This document shows positions 16,252 through 25,393 of a DNA stretch of 64,000 nt, piece after piece. The notes beneath the pieces are model-generated. The model did no database searches and was not told the DNA's origin. It saw nothing but the letters and a program-made list of their open reading frames with translations. Within the stretch, counting starts at the first letter, position 1. Every line of letters starts with the position of its first letter. The translations under genes and the position numbers were made by a program. Origin of the DNA: Frankia sp. RB7 (lineage in GTDB: Bacteria; Pseudomonadota; Alphaproteobacteria; Rhizobiales; Xanthobacteraceae); the NCBI GenBank assembly GCA_030403585.1, contig JAUEPE010000004.1:124001-188000 (forward strand), read 5' to 3'.

Positions 16252-17815
16252 ACGCGTCGCCGTCGATCCGAACCGCGCCAGCGCCACGGTCTGGATCGCC
16301 GTCTTCGCGGCGATGATCGGCGCCTTCATGGCGATCCTGAACATCCAGATCACCAACGCCTCGCTGCTCAACATCGAGGGCGGCATCGGCACCGGTGTCG
16401 ACAACGGATCCTGGATCTCGACGTCGTATCTGATCGGCGAGATCATCGTGATTCCGCTGACCGACTATCTGTCGCGGGTGTTCTCGTTCCGCAACATCAT
16501 GCTGAGCTTCGCAACGCTGTTTGCAGCGTTCTCGGTTGCCTGCGCCTTCACCCACGATCTGCCGTCGATGATCGCGATGCGCGGTTTCCAGGGCTTCTTC
16601 GGCGGCGTGCTGATCCCGATGGCCTTCACGCTGGTCTTCACCAAGCTGCCGAAGGGCCAACAGCCGATCGGCCTTGCCATGTTCTCGCTCGCGGTGACCT
16701 TTGCGCCCGCGATCGGCCCGACCATCGGCGGCTATCTCACCGAGAATTACGGCTGGCAGACCATCTTCTATGTCAACGTGGTGCCGACCGCGGTCATGGT
16801 GACGATCCTGTTCTTCACCCTGGAACGCCAGCCGATAAACCTCGGGCTGCTGCGCGAAGGCGATTGGTTCGGCATCGCCACGATGGCGGTCGGCCTGGCC
16901 TCGCTCCAGGCCGTGCTCGAGGAAGGCAATAAGGACGACTGGTTCGGCTCGCCCTTCATCGTGCGGCTTGCGATCATCGCCGCGGTCAGCCTGTCGCTGT
17001 TCATCTATATCGAACTCGTGGTCGAGAAGCCGGTGCTCCGCCTGCGCCTGCTGACGCAGTGGAATTTCGGCGTCGGCACCATCGCCGCGGTGTTCCTCGG
17101 CTTCGCGCTGTTCGGCTCCGTCTATCTGCTGCCGGCCTATCTCGGGCAGGTGCAGGGCTACAATGCCGAGCAGATCGGCAATGTGCTGGCCTGGACCGGC
17201 CTGCCGCAGCTGCTGCTGATTCCGCTGGTGCCGAAGCTGATGCAGCGGTTCGACACCCGCTATATCGCGACGGTCGGCCTGCTGCTGTTTGCCGCAAGCT
17301 CCTTCTTGAACATCACGATGTCGCTCGACTATTCCGGCGATCAGTTCTTCATCCCCAATGTCGTGCGCGCCGTGGGCCAGGCCCTGACGCTTGCGCCGCT
17401 GTCTGCGCTCAGCCTCGGCAGTGTCGCGCCGCAAGATGCACCCGCCGCCTCCGGCATCTCCAACATGATGCGCAACCTCGGCGGCGCTATCGGCACCGCG
17501 GTGCTGGCGACCATCGTCACCAAGCGCGAGCAGTTCCACTCCAACATCATCGGTCATTCCGTCACGCTCGGCCGCGAGGAAGTCCGCGCCCGGATCGCGC
17601 AGATGACGGACTATTTCATCGCCCACGGCGTGCCCGACCCCAACGCCGCGCGCGAGCAGGCCATCATCGCACTCGGCAAGACGGTGAAGCGCCAGGCGCT
17701 GGTGATGGGCTTCTCAGATACGTTTGCGGTGATCGGCGTGGTGCTGGTGCTTGCCGCGATCGCGGTGCTGCTGACGCGCCGGGTCAAGGCGGCCGGCGGG
17801 GGCGGCGCGCACTAA
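16199..17815 (+). CDS. emrB: EmrB/QacA-type MFS drug exporter (DHA2, 14 spans)
   Basis: This 538-aa inner-membrane proton-driven exporter has about 14 hydrophobic segments. DHA2 landmarks include NIQITNASLLNIEGGIGTG in span 1, a motif-C-like stretch LAVTFAPAIGPTIGGYLTE in span 5, and YVNVVPTAVMV. The ATG at 16199 is preceded by GGAGG 9 nt upstream and is preferred to an earlier in-frame codon at 16178. It forms the pump with EmrA, whose gene overlaps its start. A strong intrinsic terminator follows 24 nt after the stop. Confidence 0.93.
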   Translation: MSNSLSISTPATSAATPERVAVDPNRASATVWIAVFAAMIGAFMAILNIQITNASLLNIEGGIGTGVDNGSWISTSYLIGEIIVIPLTDYLSRVFSFRNIMLSFATLFAAFSVACAFTHDLPSMIAMRGFQGFFGGVLIPMAFTLVFTKLPKGQQPIGLAMFSLAVTFAPAIGPTIGGYLTENYGWQTIFYVNVVPTAVMVTILFFTLERQPINLGLLREGDWFGIATMAVGLASLQAVLEEGNKDDWFGSPFIVRLAIIAAVSLSLFIYIELVVEKPVLRLRLLTQWNFGVGTIAAVFLGFALFGSVYLLPAYLGQVQGYNAEQIGNVLAWTGLPQLLLIPLVPKLMQRFDTRYIATVGLLLFAASSFLNITMSLDYSGDQFFIPNVVRAVGQALTLAPLSALSLGSVAPQDAPAASGISNMMRNLGGAIGTAVLATIVTKREQFHSNIIGHSVTLGREEVRARIAQMTDYFIAHGVPDPNAAREQAIIALGKTVKRQALVMGFSDTFAVIGVVLVLAAIAVLLTRRVKAAGGGGAH

Positions 17816-17838
17816 TTTTCAGTCGCTCGCAGTTTGTC

Positions 17839-17870
17839 GCGGCCGTCGCGCTTGACGGCCGCTTCTTTTT
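17839..17870 (+). terminator. Rho-independent terminator after emrAB
   Basis: GCGGCCGTC and GACGGCCGC form a perfect 9-bp stem with a 6-nt loop (GCGCTT), followed by TTCTTTTT. It closes the emrAB unit and insulates the ClpS-AAA+ gene that starts 53 nt later. Confidence 0.92.
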
Positions 17871-17922
17871 ATGTTCCTTATTTGTTCTATTCAATCATAG
17901 ATTGTTACGGAGACCTTTCGTG

Positions 17923-19641
17923 ATGAATAATATGCGTGGCGAGAACGAGCCGGCTCAGCTCGTCATTCACAATGACGACGATACGCCGGACGAATTCGTA
18001 ATCGATTTGCTCCGTCAGGTTTTCGGCAAGTCGGAGCGTGAGGCGGCCGCGCTGATCACCCAGATCGAGCAAAAGGAAAAGGCGATCTGCGGACCCTATC
18101 CGCAATCCGTCGCGGAAGCTCTGTTCAAATCGGCCCAACAACGCGTTTCACTGCAAGGCCACAGCCTGCGTATCACGCTCGAGGCGATCAAGACCCCCTG
18201 CGAGCTCTGTGGCAAACCCGAGGGCCGGATGGACGTACGGATCGGAAGCCGTACGATCTGGCTCTGCAGCGATTGCATGCGCGCGGCCGATGACAAGGCC
18301 GATGAAGCGGAAGAAGAGTTCGATTTTGGCTGTGACGTTCTGAACTGGCACTTTACCAAAGTCCCGCGCAGCAGGCTCGTAACCACGATCCGGCAGTTTC
18401 CGGGCCATATGCGGGTCGACGTCCAGGCCGCGGTCGACCGGCTCTTCGGCAAGGCCATCAGATTGCTCGGGCTGAACGAGGAGCAGCGCTACGAAACGCT
18501 ATCGGTTTCGCGGCTCCTCAAGGAGGGCCGCTATGCGGTCGCAATTGCCCCGCTGCAATATTCCGACGTCGACGTCGGCGAGAAGAGCCCGGTCAAGTGT
18601 CTGGATAACGGTCTGTGGCTATGTGGGCAGGATCATCTCCGCTATGCGGTCTTGCTCTGCGCACACCGCGAATATAGTCGCGAGCCGGGAATTCGGATCG
18701 AGATCCTGGTGCCATCGGGCTCGGCAGGTGCGGCCCTGGTCCAGCAATGCTTCAGCGAGTTGGAAGAGGCCGTTCAGGCCGCACGGACCTATCGCGGCAA
18801 GATCCTGTCGCTCGATGCCGACTCCGACTATCGCGGGCGCTCGCGCGGCATCACCGTGCATCGATTACCGCAGGTCGCGCGCAACGATGTGATTCTGCCG
18901 GAGCAGACCCTGCGGCTGCTTGATCGCAATGTGCTGACTTTCGTCGGCAGCCGCGATCAGTTGCGCCGGCTTGGCCAGTCAACCCGCAAGGGCATCCTGC
19001 TGTATGGCCCACCGGGCACCGGCAAGACCCACACGATCCGCTATCTCGCGACGCATTTGCCCGGCCACACGACGCTGATCATCACCGCGGAGCAGATCGG
19101 CCTGCTCGGCGCCTATATGAGCCTGGCGCGGCTGCTGCAGCCGTCGATGGTGGTGATCGAAGACGTCGATCTCATCGCCCGCGATCGCGACGACATGGGG
19201 CCGTGCGAGGAATCCATGCTGAACAAACTGCTCAACGAGATGGACGGGCTGAAGGAGGATGCAGACATCCTGTTTGTCCTGACCACCAACCGGCCAGAGG
19301 ACCTCGAAGGCGCGCTTGCGGGGCGCCCGGGTCGCATCGACCAGGCGATCGAAGTGCCGCTCCCTGACGAGCCTGGCCGCGGCAAGCTGGTCCGGCTCTA
19401 CGGCAAGGGACTGCCGCTTGACGACGCCGTCATCACTGAGGCGGCACGCCGCAGCGAGGGCACGAGTTGCGCGTTCATCAAGGAGCTGATGCGACGGCTG
19501 GCACAGGCCAGCCTCGCGCGCGATGGCGGCAACTCCGTGACATCAGCCGATATCGACGAGGCGCTCGACGACATGCTGTTCTCTGGAGGTCGGCTCAATG
19601 CGCAATTGCTTGGCGGCGCACAGGCTATGGCGGCGGGGTAG
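17923..19641 (+). CDS. ClpS-like domain / C4 zinc motif / AAA+ ATPase fusion
   Basis: This 572-aa protein has three visible parts. Residues 12-88 resemble the N-degron adaptor ClpS: LVIHNDDDTPDEFVIDLL keeps the Asn17-Asp18 pair used by ClpS to hold an alpha-amino group, and EKAICG aligns too, but the pocket histidine is Glu49 and the gatekeeper methionine is Asp23. Residues 93-118 (CELC...CSDC) form a C4 zinc motif like that of ClpX. The C-terminal AAA+ module has Walker A GPPGTGKT (362-369), Walker B MVVIEDVD (409-416) and arginine finger GRPGRID (467-473). No protease motif, clear ClpP-binding loop or aromatic pore loop was seen. The start is supported by GGAGA 9 nt upstream; GTG at 17920 is an alternative. 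It is monocistronic. Inferred role: an N-degron- or peptide-selecting unfoldase or remodeller. Confidence 0.88.
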   Translation: MNNMRGENEPAQLVIHNDDDTPDEFVIDLLRQVFGKSEREAAALITQIEQKEKAICGPYPQSVAEALFKSAQQRVSLQGHSLRITLEAIKTPCELCGKPEGRMDVRIGSRTIWLCSDCMRAADDKADEAEEEFDFGCDVLNWHFTKVPRSRLVTTIRQFPGHMRVDVQAAVDRLFGKAIRLLGLNEEQRYETLSVSRLLKEGRYAVAIAPLQYSDVDVGEKSPVKCLDNGLWLCGQDHLRYAVLLCAHREYSREPGIRIEILVPSGSAGAALVQQCFSELEEAVQAARTYRGKILSLDADSDYRGRSRGITVHRLPQVARNDVILPEQTLRLLDRNVLTFVGSRDQLRRLGQSTRKGILLYGPPGTGKTHTIRYLATHLPGHTTLIITAEQIGLLGAYMSLARLLQPSMVVIEDVDLIARDRDDMGPCEESMLNKLLNEMDGLKEDADILFVLTTNRPEDLEGALAGRPGRIDQAIEVPLPDEPGRGKLVRLYGKGLPLDDAVITEAARRSEGTSCAFIKELMRRLAQASLARDGGNSVTSADIDEALDDMLFSGGRLNAQLLGGAQAMAAG

Positions 19642-19675
19642 ATCCGCCGCCATCACGCGCTGATCGCAATTGCTG

Positions 19676-21337
19676 CTATGGCGCACAGCTGAAGCTCGCC
19701 GCCTCCGTCACAGGGCCGGACTTGTAATGCGGCCAGCCCGGCCAGCGGCACAGCGGCATCGCGCGCGTGACCGCAAATGAGGGCGCCTCGACCATCTGCT
19801 CGGTAACCTGGAGGTCACCGGGCGCCGTGCCCTTCTCGACCCAGTCGACCAGCGCGCTCAGCATATCGACATTGGCGGGCGCGCCGGAGCCGACATGGTC
19901 GACGCCGGGCGCGGTGTAGAGCCGCGCGAACTCCGCGGTCTCGGCCTTGCCGAGCTTGCGCTCGACGCTCTCGAAATAGCGGATGCCGGCATAGGGGCTC
20001 TGCGCATAGTCCGCCATGTGCTCGAGCATGATCAGCCGGCCGCCGCGTCCACGAAAACGGCTGAGATCGGGATCGGTCGAATCCATCAGGCTCGAGACTT
20101 CGAGCAGCCGCGCCTTGTGGTCCTCCACCTTGTAGGTGGTGACGTCGAGCTTGGGATCGCGCGCGAACACGTATTGGATGCCGCCGGCACCATAGATCCA
20201 GGCGATGCCGTTGTTGGGCGCAGGCGGCTGCGCCGGCGGCGCGGTACCGAGCCACCACGCCATCCAGCCGCCGGTCGGTCCGATCGCCGGCGTGTCCTCA
20301 CCCGACACGCCCCAGCCCGGATAGTCGTCGAGACCATTGGCGAGCGTGAACGGGAATTTGTAGGTGGCGTGCAGCGTGTCGACCGCCTTGATCTGGGCGT
20401 CGGTGAGGCACTGACCGCCGCTCTTGCCATCGGCGCAACGCAACGCCTCGACCTTGAACGCCGCCTTGCAAGCGACGGGGTCCTGCACCAGCGCATCGTC
20501 GGAGCCGTCCGCCTTGTCGCAGGCCGCTCGCACGGCATCGCCGACAAGCTTGACCTGCGCCGGATTGATCCAGCCCTCGCCCATGGTGACGAGGCCCGAA
20601 CGCGTGCCCGCATGCTGCAAGCCGACCCAATTTATGACGGGCACACGCGCAAAGATGCCATCGAAATCGTCGGGATAGCGCTGCGCCATGGTCAGGGCTT
20701 CGCGGCCGCCTTCGGACGAGCCCATGAAGTACATCTTGTCCGGCTTCTTGCCGTAGGCGCGCTGCATCAGCACGACTGCGGCGTCGCGGACCTTCTTGTA
20801 GGCGCGATGGGCGAAATTCTCGAACGCCTCATCGTTGAGCGCGAACAGCTGCGGCGGCTCGCCCGGCTTGGATTCATGCCCCGAATCCGTGCCGTAGGTG
20901 ACGAAGCCGCGTGCGAGCGGCGACGGCTTGTCGAAGGGATAGGCCGGCGGCAGCCCGAGGCCGGTGATCAGCACGCCGTTGAAGCCACCGCCGCCATATT
21001 GCACCGAGCGCCCGTTCCATTCGACGGGCAGATTGACCTGGAATTTGACCGGCGGCGCCTTGGGATCGACAGGTTCGATATGGCCGAGCACCTTGCAGAA
21101 GACGGGATTGGCCGGCGTGATGCGTCCCGACGGCGTCGGTCCGCGCTCGGCAACAGCGAGCGGAGACGCTGTCTGCAACGTCGCGGTGTCGATCTTGACG
21201 GCGTCGGTACCGACGGTGAGGCCTTTGCAGACGGTATCCGCATCCCCGGCCAGTGTCGCCGCGAGCGCGCCGGTGGCGCTCAGCGCTGCTGCCGTCCCCA
21301 CCAGCCATGCGCACAGTCTTGCCCTGATCAGCGTCAT
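19676..21337 (-). CDS. Tannase/feruloyl-esterase family secreted hydrolase
   Basis: This protein of about 553 aa is an alpha/beta hydrolase of the tannase/feruloyl esterase family, which cleaves phenolic esters outside the cytoplasm. A signal peptide starts at MTLIRARLCAWLVGTAAALS and ends near ALAAT. The nucleophile elbow is GSSEGGREAL, and the acid and histidine are expected in MLEHMADYAQSP and GVDHVGSG. In classical members a Cys next to the Ser and a Cys next to the His form a disulfide; here both are replaced (Ser-Ser and His-Val). The upstream 25-codon extension to 21412 is rejected in favour of the signal-peptide start. It is convergent with the ClpS-AAA+ gene. Confidence 0.85.
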   Translation of the reverse strand: MTLIRARLCAWLVGTAAALSATGALAATLAGDADTVCKGLTVGTDAVKIDTATLQTASPLAVAERGPTPSGRITPANPVFCKVLGHIEPVDPKAPPVKFQVNLPVEWNGRSVQYGGGGFNGVLITGLGLPPAYPFDKPSPLARGFVTYGTDSGHESKPGEPPQLFALNDEAFENFAHRAYKKVRDAAVVLMQRAYGKKPDKMYFMGSSEGGREALTMAQRYPDDFDGIFARVPVINWVGLQHAGTRSGLVTMGEGWINPAQVKLVGDAVRAACDKADGSDDALVQDPVACKAAFKVEALRCADGKSGGQCLTDAQIKAVDTLHATYKFPFTLANGLDDYPGWGVSGEDTPAIGPTGGWMAWWLGTAPPAQPPAPNNGIAWIYGAGGIQYVFARDPKLDVTTYKVEDHKARLLEVSSLMDSTDPDLSRFRGRGGRLIMLEHMADYAQSPYAGIRYFESVERKLGKAETAEFARLYTAPGVDHVGSGAPANVDMLSALVDWVEKGTAPGDLQVTEQMVEAPSFAVTRAMPLCRWPGWPHYKSGPVTEAASFSCAP

Positions 21338-21417
21338 CGTTTCCACCCGGCTTTCTCGGCTTTTGCGTCCGACGATTGGCCGCATTGAATGCAACCTTGG
21401 TGCCTGCGTCAATCGCT

Positions 21418-22872
21418 TCAGAACGATCCCAACGCGCTACCCAGGGCGATCACCGCGAACAGCGCCAGCAGCGACGTCACGATGCCCACCATCACGATAT
21501 CAAGATAGCTGTCGCGATGGGTCAGGCCGCAGATCGCGAGCAAGCTGACCACCGCGCCATTGTGCGGCAGGATGTCCAGCGTCCCCGAGCCGATCACCGC
21601 CACGCGGTGCATCAGCGCAAGATCGATGCCGGTGCGCGCGGCGAGCTCGACATAGGTCTGGCCGAGCGCGTCCAGCGCAATGGTCAGGCCGCCGGATGCC
21701 GAGCCGGTCAGCGCCGCCAGGATATTGGTTGCGACCGCGAGCGAGACCAGCGGACCGCCTTCGATCGCGAGCACCCATTCGCGCACCATCGCGAACGCCG
21801 GCAGCGAAGCGACGACCGCGCCGAACCCGACGAGACTGGCGACACTGAACGCCGGCAGCACCGACGCATTGGCTCCGGCGTCCATGGTCTGCCGTAATTC
21901 CGGCAGCCGCGCCCAGTTCAGCGCGATGGTCGTGACGATCGCCGCGGTCAAGGCGACCGCGACCGACCACACACCCGCAACGGCGGCAAGCGACGTGCTG
22001 CCGAAGCGCTCCTCAGCCAGATAGGCGACGTTAAGCCGCGGCAGCACCACGAGCGACATCATGAGATTGACGGCCACGACGACGATCAACGGCAGGACGG
22101 CACTCAGGACCGGAGACGGCTGATCGCTGCGATGGCCATGCTGCATTTCCGCCGGATCGAACTCACGCGCCGTCGTCGCACGTTCGCGGACGAACTCGTC
22201 GGCTGCGGCGCGCTCGGTCGCATCCTCGACGTCATCGCCATAGCCTTCTCCGGCGCGCCGGGCCTTGGCCTCGGCGCGATGCAGCCACCACAATCCCGTG
22301 CCGAGCATGATGAGAGAGGCGATGGTGCCGAGGCCCGGCGCGGCAAACGGCGTCGTGCCGAAGAACGGCATCGGGATCGCATTCTGGATCGACGGCGTGC
22401 CGGGCAAGGCCGACATGGTGAAGGTCGACGTCCCCAGCACGATCGCGGCCGGAATCAGCCGGCGCGGAATTGCAGCCGCGCGAAACAGCGAACGGGCCAT
22501 CGGCACGATGACAAAGAACGCGACGAACAGGCTGACGCCGCCATAGGTGACGAGCGCGCCGGCCAGCACGACCGCGAGGATCACGCGCCGCTCGCCGAGA
22601 CGCTTGGCCATGAAAGCGGCGACCGATGTCACCGCGCCGCTATCGTCCATCAATTTGCCGAAGACGGCGCCGAGCAGGAAGATCGGGAAGAACTGCGCCA
22701 GAAATCCCGCGGCATTCACCATGAAAACCTGTGTCAGGTTCGCCAGCAGCGGCTCGCCGCCAAACAGCGCGGCAACGAGTGCTGCGACCGGCGCGAGCAG
22801 CAGCACGCTCCAGCCGCGGAAGGCGAACAGGACCAGCAGCCCGAGCCCGACGAAGAGGCCAAGAAGCCCCAT
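21418..22872 (-). CDS. GntP-family permease
   Basis: This 484-aa inner-membrane transporter has about 12 hydrophobic spans and the GntP/ion-transporter architecture, for example FLAQFFPIFLLGAVFGKLMDDSG, ALVTYGGVSLFVAFFVIVP, LPGTPSIQNAIP and a C-terminal ATGSASGG-like TGSASGGLTIALD and LPHNGAVVSLL. The charged loop around residues 200-250 is cytoplasmic. Relatives take up gluconate, citrate or 3-hydroxybutyrate. Its ATG lies 3 nt after the stop of the patatin gene, so the two are co-translated, which fits release and uptake of a hydroxyacid or lipid breakdown product. The substrate is not proven. Confidence 0.85.
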   Translation of the reverse strand: MGLLGLFVGLGLLVLFAFRGWSVLLLAPVAALVAALFGGEPLLANLTQVFMVNAAGFLAQFFPIFLLGAVFGKLMDDSGAVTSVAAFMAKRLGERRVILAVVLAGALVTYGGVSLFVAFFVIVPMARSLFRAAAIPRRLIPAAIVLGTSTFTMSALPGTPSIQNAIPMPFFGTTPFAAPGLGTIASLIMLGTGLWWLHRAEAKARRAGEGYGDDVEDATERAAADEFVRERATTAREFDPAEMQHGHRSDQPSPVLSAVLPLIVVVAVNLMMSLVVLPRLNVAYLAEERFGSTSLAAVAGVWSVAVALTAAIVTTIALNWARLPELRQTMDAGANASVLPAFSVASLVGFGAVVASLPAFAMVREWVLAIEGGPLVSLAVATNILAALTGSASGGLTIALDALGQTYVELAARTGIDLALMHRVAVIGSGTLDILPHNGAVVSLLAICGLTHRDSYLDIVMVGIVTSLLALFAVIALGSALGSF

Positions 22873-22875
22873 GCT

Positions 22876-23895
22876 TCAGCACTCCGCCAGGAGGACATCG
22901 AGATCGGCGGTCGATTGCCGACCGATATCCGCACCGTGCTCGACGAGGAACGCCTCCGCGGCGATGCGTCCCTCGACACGCAGCATCGAGACGAACTCCC
23001 ATTCCGCATTGAGTTTCGACGATGCGCCGAATTTCGCCAGCATGTCGCTCTTGACCCGATGCGTCCGCATTTTCGCCCAGCGCGCGCCCTCGCCGCTGCC
23101 GGGATCGGCGGCCTGGCGCAGCAGCGCGATCATGCGCAACTCCTTCATCAGCGGTGAATTGAAGGAGATCTCGTTGAGACGGTTGAGAATCTCCGCGGCG
23201 GTGCGCGGCTCTTCGAGCGTTTCGGTCGGATTGATCTGCACCAGGATGGTGTCGTGTGCATCACTCTCGCGAATTAGCGGCGTGATGGTCGGGTTGCCGG
23301 CATAGCCGCCATCCCAATAGGGCTCGCCGTCGATTTGAACCGCGCGAAACATGGTCGGCAGACAGGCCGACGCCAGCAGCACGTCGGCCGTGATCTCGGC
23401 GTTGCGAAAGATGCGCCCGCGCCCCGTGCGCACGCGCGTCGCTGTGATGAACAATTTGATCGGCGAGTGCGCGAGGCGGTCGAAATCGATGCTCTCGGCC
23501 AGAACCTTGCTCAGCGGATTGTAACCGGTCGGATTGAGGTCGTAGGGCGACAGCACCCGCGACATCAGGTCGGTCAGGATGTAGAAGGGCGAGGTGTCGA
23601 GCGTCCAACGCCCCATCAGCCGATCGAGCGGCGAACGCTGCAGCGGGCTGAAGGCGGCGGCCTTCGAAACGCGGCGCCAATATTGTTCCAGCGCATCACG
23701 CGCACCTTCGGCGCCGCCGGCCGTCCAGCCATCCGCCAGCACCGCCGCATTCATCGCGCCTGCGGAGGTTCCGGAGATCGCAGCGATGGCGAGCCACTTT
23801 TCCTCCAGCAGGCGGTCGAGCACGCCCCAGGTGAAGGCGCCGTGCGAACCGCCGCCTTGAAGCGCGAGATCGATCAGTACGGCGTCCCGTTCCAT
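22876..23895 (-). CDS. Patatin-like phospholipase
   Basis: This 339-aa cytoplasmic lipid acyl hydrolase begins MERDAVLIDLALQGGGSHGA; GGGSHG supplies the oxyanion hole. The catalytic dyad is Ser in GTSAG (about residue 42) and Asp in DGGYAGN (about residue 199). The ATG at 23895 is preferred to an in-frame start 9 codons earlier because it fits the family N-terminus. It lies directly upstream of the GntP permease gene (3-nt gap). In related rhizobia such proteins occur near 3-hydroxybutyrate metabolism genes (from general knowledge, not visible here). Confidence 0.88.
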   Translation of the reverse strand: MERDAVLIDLALQGGGSHGAFTWGVLDRLLEEKWLAIAAISGTSAGAMNAAVLADGWTAGGAEGARDALEQYWRRVSKAAAFSPLQRSPLDRLMGRWTLDTSPFYILTDLMSRVLSPYDLNPTGYNPLSKVLAESIDFDRLAHSPIKLFITATRVRTGRGRIFRNAEITADVLLASACLPTMFRAVQIDGEPYWDGGYAGNPTITPLIRESDAHDTILVQINPTETLEEPRTAAEILNRLNEISFNSPLMKELRMIALLRQAADPGSGEGARWAKMRTHRVKSDMLAKFGASSKLNAEWEFVSMLRVEGRIAAEAFLVEHGADIGRQSTADLDVLLAEC

Positions 23896-24005
23896 GGCGG
23901 CACCCACCCAACTGAAGCTCAAATTCGACGCGATTTGTCACACGCCGAAGATGATACAGTTTAGAGAGCTTAGCCCGATCAATGCAACCGTAACGTGACG
24001 GCTTC

Positions 24006-25250
24006 CTAGTGCTCGAACACCAGCCGCGCGCCGATCGTGCCTTCCAACGCGCGGATCTGTGCCAGCAATGCGCCCGAATCCTCGCCGTCGAGATCGGCAT
24101 CCAGCACGACATAGCCGAGGTCGCCGGCGGTCTCCAGATATTGCGCGGCAATGTTGATGTCGCGCTGGAGAAAGACCTCGTTCAGCCGGCGCAGCATGCC
24201 CGGCACGTTGCGATGGACATGGCTGAAGCGCACGCCGGAGGGACGCAAATGCAACTGCACCTCCGGGAAATTCACCGCGCCCATGGTCGATCCCGTGATG
24301 AAATAGTCGACCAGCTTGCGCGCGACCTCGCCGCCGATGCGCTCCTGCGCCTCCTCGGTCGAACCGCCGACATGCGGCGTGAGGATGACGTTGCCAAGGC
24401 CCTGCATCGGGCTCTTGAAGCGCTCCGAATTCGAGGACGGCTCGACCGGAAACACGTCGATCGCGGCCCCGGCGATGTGGCCGTCACGCAACGCGCCTGC
24501 GAGCGCGTCGAGATCGACCACCGTGCCGCGGCTGTTGTTGATCAGGAACGAGCCCGGCTTCATCGCCCGCAGTTCCTTCTCGCCGATCATACCGGCAGTC
24601 TCGGGCGTCTCCGGCACGTGCAGGCTGACCACGTCGCTCTGCGCCAGCAGCTCTTCCAGCTTCTCGACCGGCTCGGTGTTGCCATGGCGGAGCTTGTCGG
24701 TGCGGTCGTAATAGATCACCCGCATGCCTATCGCTTCGGCCAGCGTCGAGAGCTGTGAACCGATATTGCCGTAGCCGATGATGCCAAGCGTGCGGCCGCG
24801 CACCTCGCGGCTGCCAGTCGCGGATTTGTCCCAGCCGCCGTCATGGGCCGACACCGAGCGCGGAAAGATCTGCCGCAGCAGCATCACGATCTCGCCGATC
24901 ACGAGCTCGGCGACGCTGCGCGTGTTGGAGAACGGGGCGTTGAATACGGGAACGCCGCGCTTGCGCGCTGCCAGCAGATCGACCTGGTTGGTGCCGACGC
25001 TGAAGCAGCCGACCGCGAGCAGGCCATCGGCGGCTTCCAGCACCTCGTCGGTGATCTGGGTGCGCGAGCGGATGCCGAGCAGCGACACGCCCTTGAGCGC
25101 CTGGCGCAACGCCTCGCCATCCAGCGCCTTGGTCAGGCGCTCGACATTGGTGAAGCCTGCGCTCTTGAACAGATCCACGGCGCTGTCGTTGACACCTTCA
25201 AGCAGCAGCGCCTTCGCGCTCCGCTCAGGGCTTTGGCCTGGGGCTGGCAT
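24006..25250 (-). CDS. serA: D-3-phosphoglycerate dehydrogenase SerA (E. coli type)
   Basis: This 414-aa NAD-dependent enzyme of serine biosynthesis oxidises 3-phosphoglycerate. The Rossmann motif is LGIIGYGNIGSQL. The catalytic Arg is in FNAP/GCFSVGTNQVD-type context followed by NSRGTVVD, and the catalytic His is in LTPHVGGSTEEAQERIG. A C-terminal ACT domain starts near residue 340 (VHRNVPGMLRRLNEVF) and is the likely serine-feedback site. The length matches E. coli SerA (410). The frame is open 39 codons upstream to 25367, but MPAPGQSPERSAKALLLEGV is the natural start. It is divergent from the GmhB-like gene. Confidence 0.92.
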   Translation of the reverse strand: MPAPGQSPERSAKALLLEGVNDSAVDLFKSAGFTNVERLTKALDGEALRQALKGVSLLGIRSRTQITDEVLEAADGLLAVGCFSVGTNQVDLLAARKRGVPVFNAPFSNTRSVAELVIGEIVMLLRQIFPRSVSAHDGGWDKSATGSREVRGRTLGIIGYGNIGSQLSTLAEAIGMRVIYYDRTDKLRHGNTEPVEKLEELLAQSDVVSLHVPETPETAGMIGEKELRAMKPGSFLINNSRGTVVDLDALAGALRDGHIAGAAIDVFPVEPSSNSERFKSPMQGLGNVILTPHVGGSTEEAQERIGGEVARKLVDYFITGSTMGAVNFPEVQLHLRPSGVRFSHVHRNVPGMLRRLNEVFLQRDINIAAQYLETAGDLGYVVLDADLDGEDSGALLAQIRALEGTIGARLVFEH

Positions 25251-25393
25251 AGAATCTCCATGAATGGCGGCTTTGCCGCAGCTCATAAACCGCGGACGAC
25301 GCACAGCACAATAGGGTTTGGATATGGGATTTCGCTTCGCGCCGTCCAAATGACACCCTAAAAGCATATCGAACCGGCCGGAAAATACGCCTG

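Noticed and set aside
17059-17922. In-frame extension of the ClpS-AAA+ gene upstream into emrB (an 860-codon open frame)
   Set aside because: It runs through emrB in another frame and through a strong terminator. The residues are Arg/Ala-rich shadow sequence, and GGAGA plus ATG at 17923 gives a proper start.
19627-19653. Hairpin ATGGCGGCGG/CCGCCGCCAT over the ClpS-AAA+ stop codon as a terminator
   Set aside because: The stem is good (10 bp), but there is no T-tract on either strand. It may still slow decay or polymerase, yet it is not called as a terminator.
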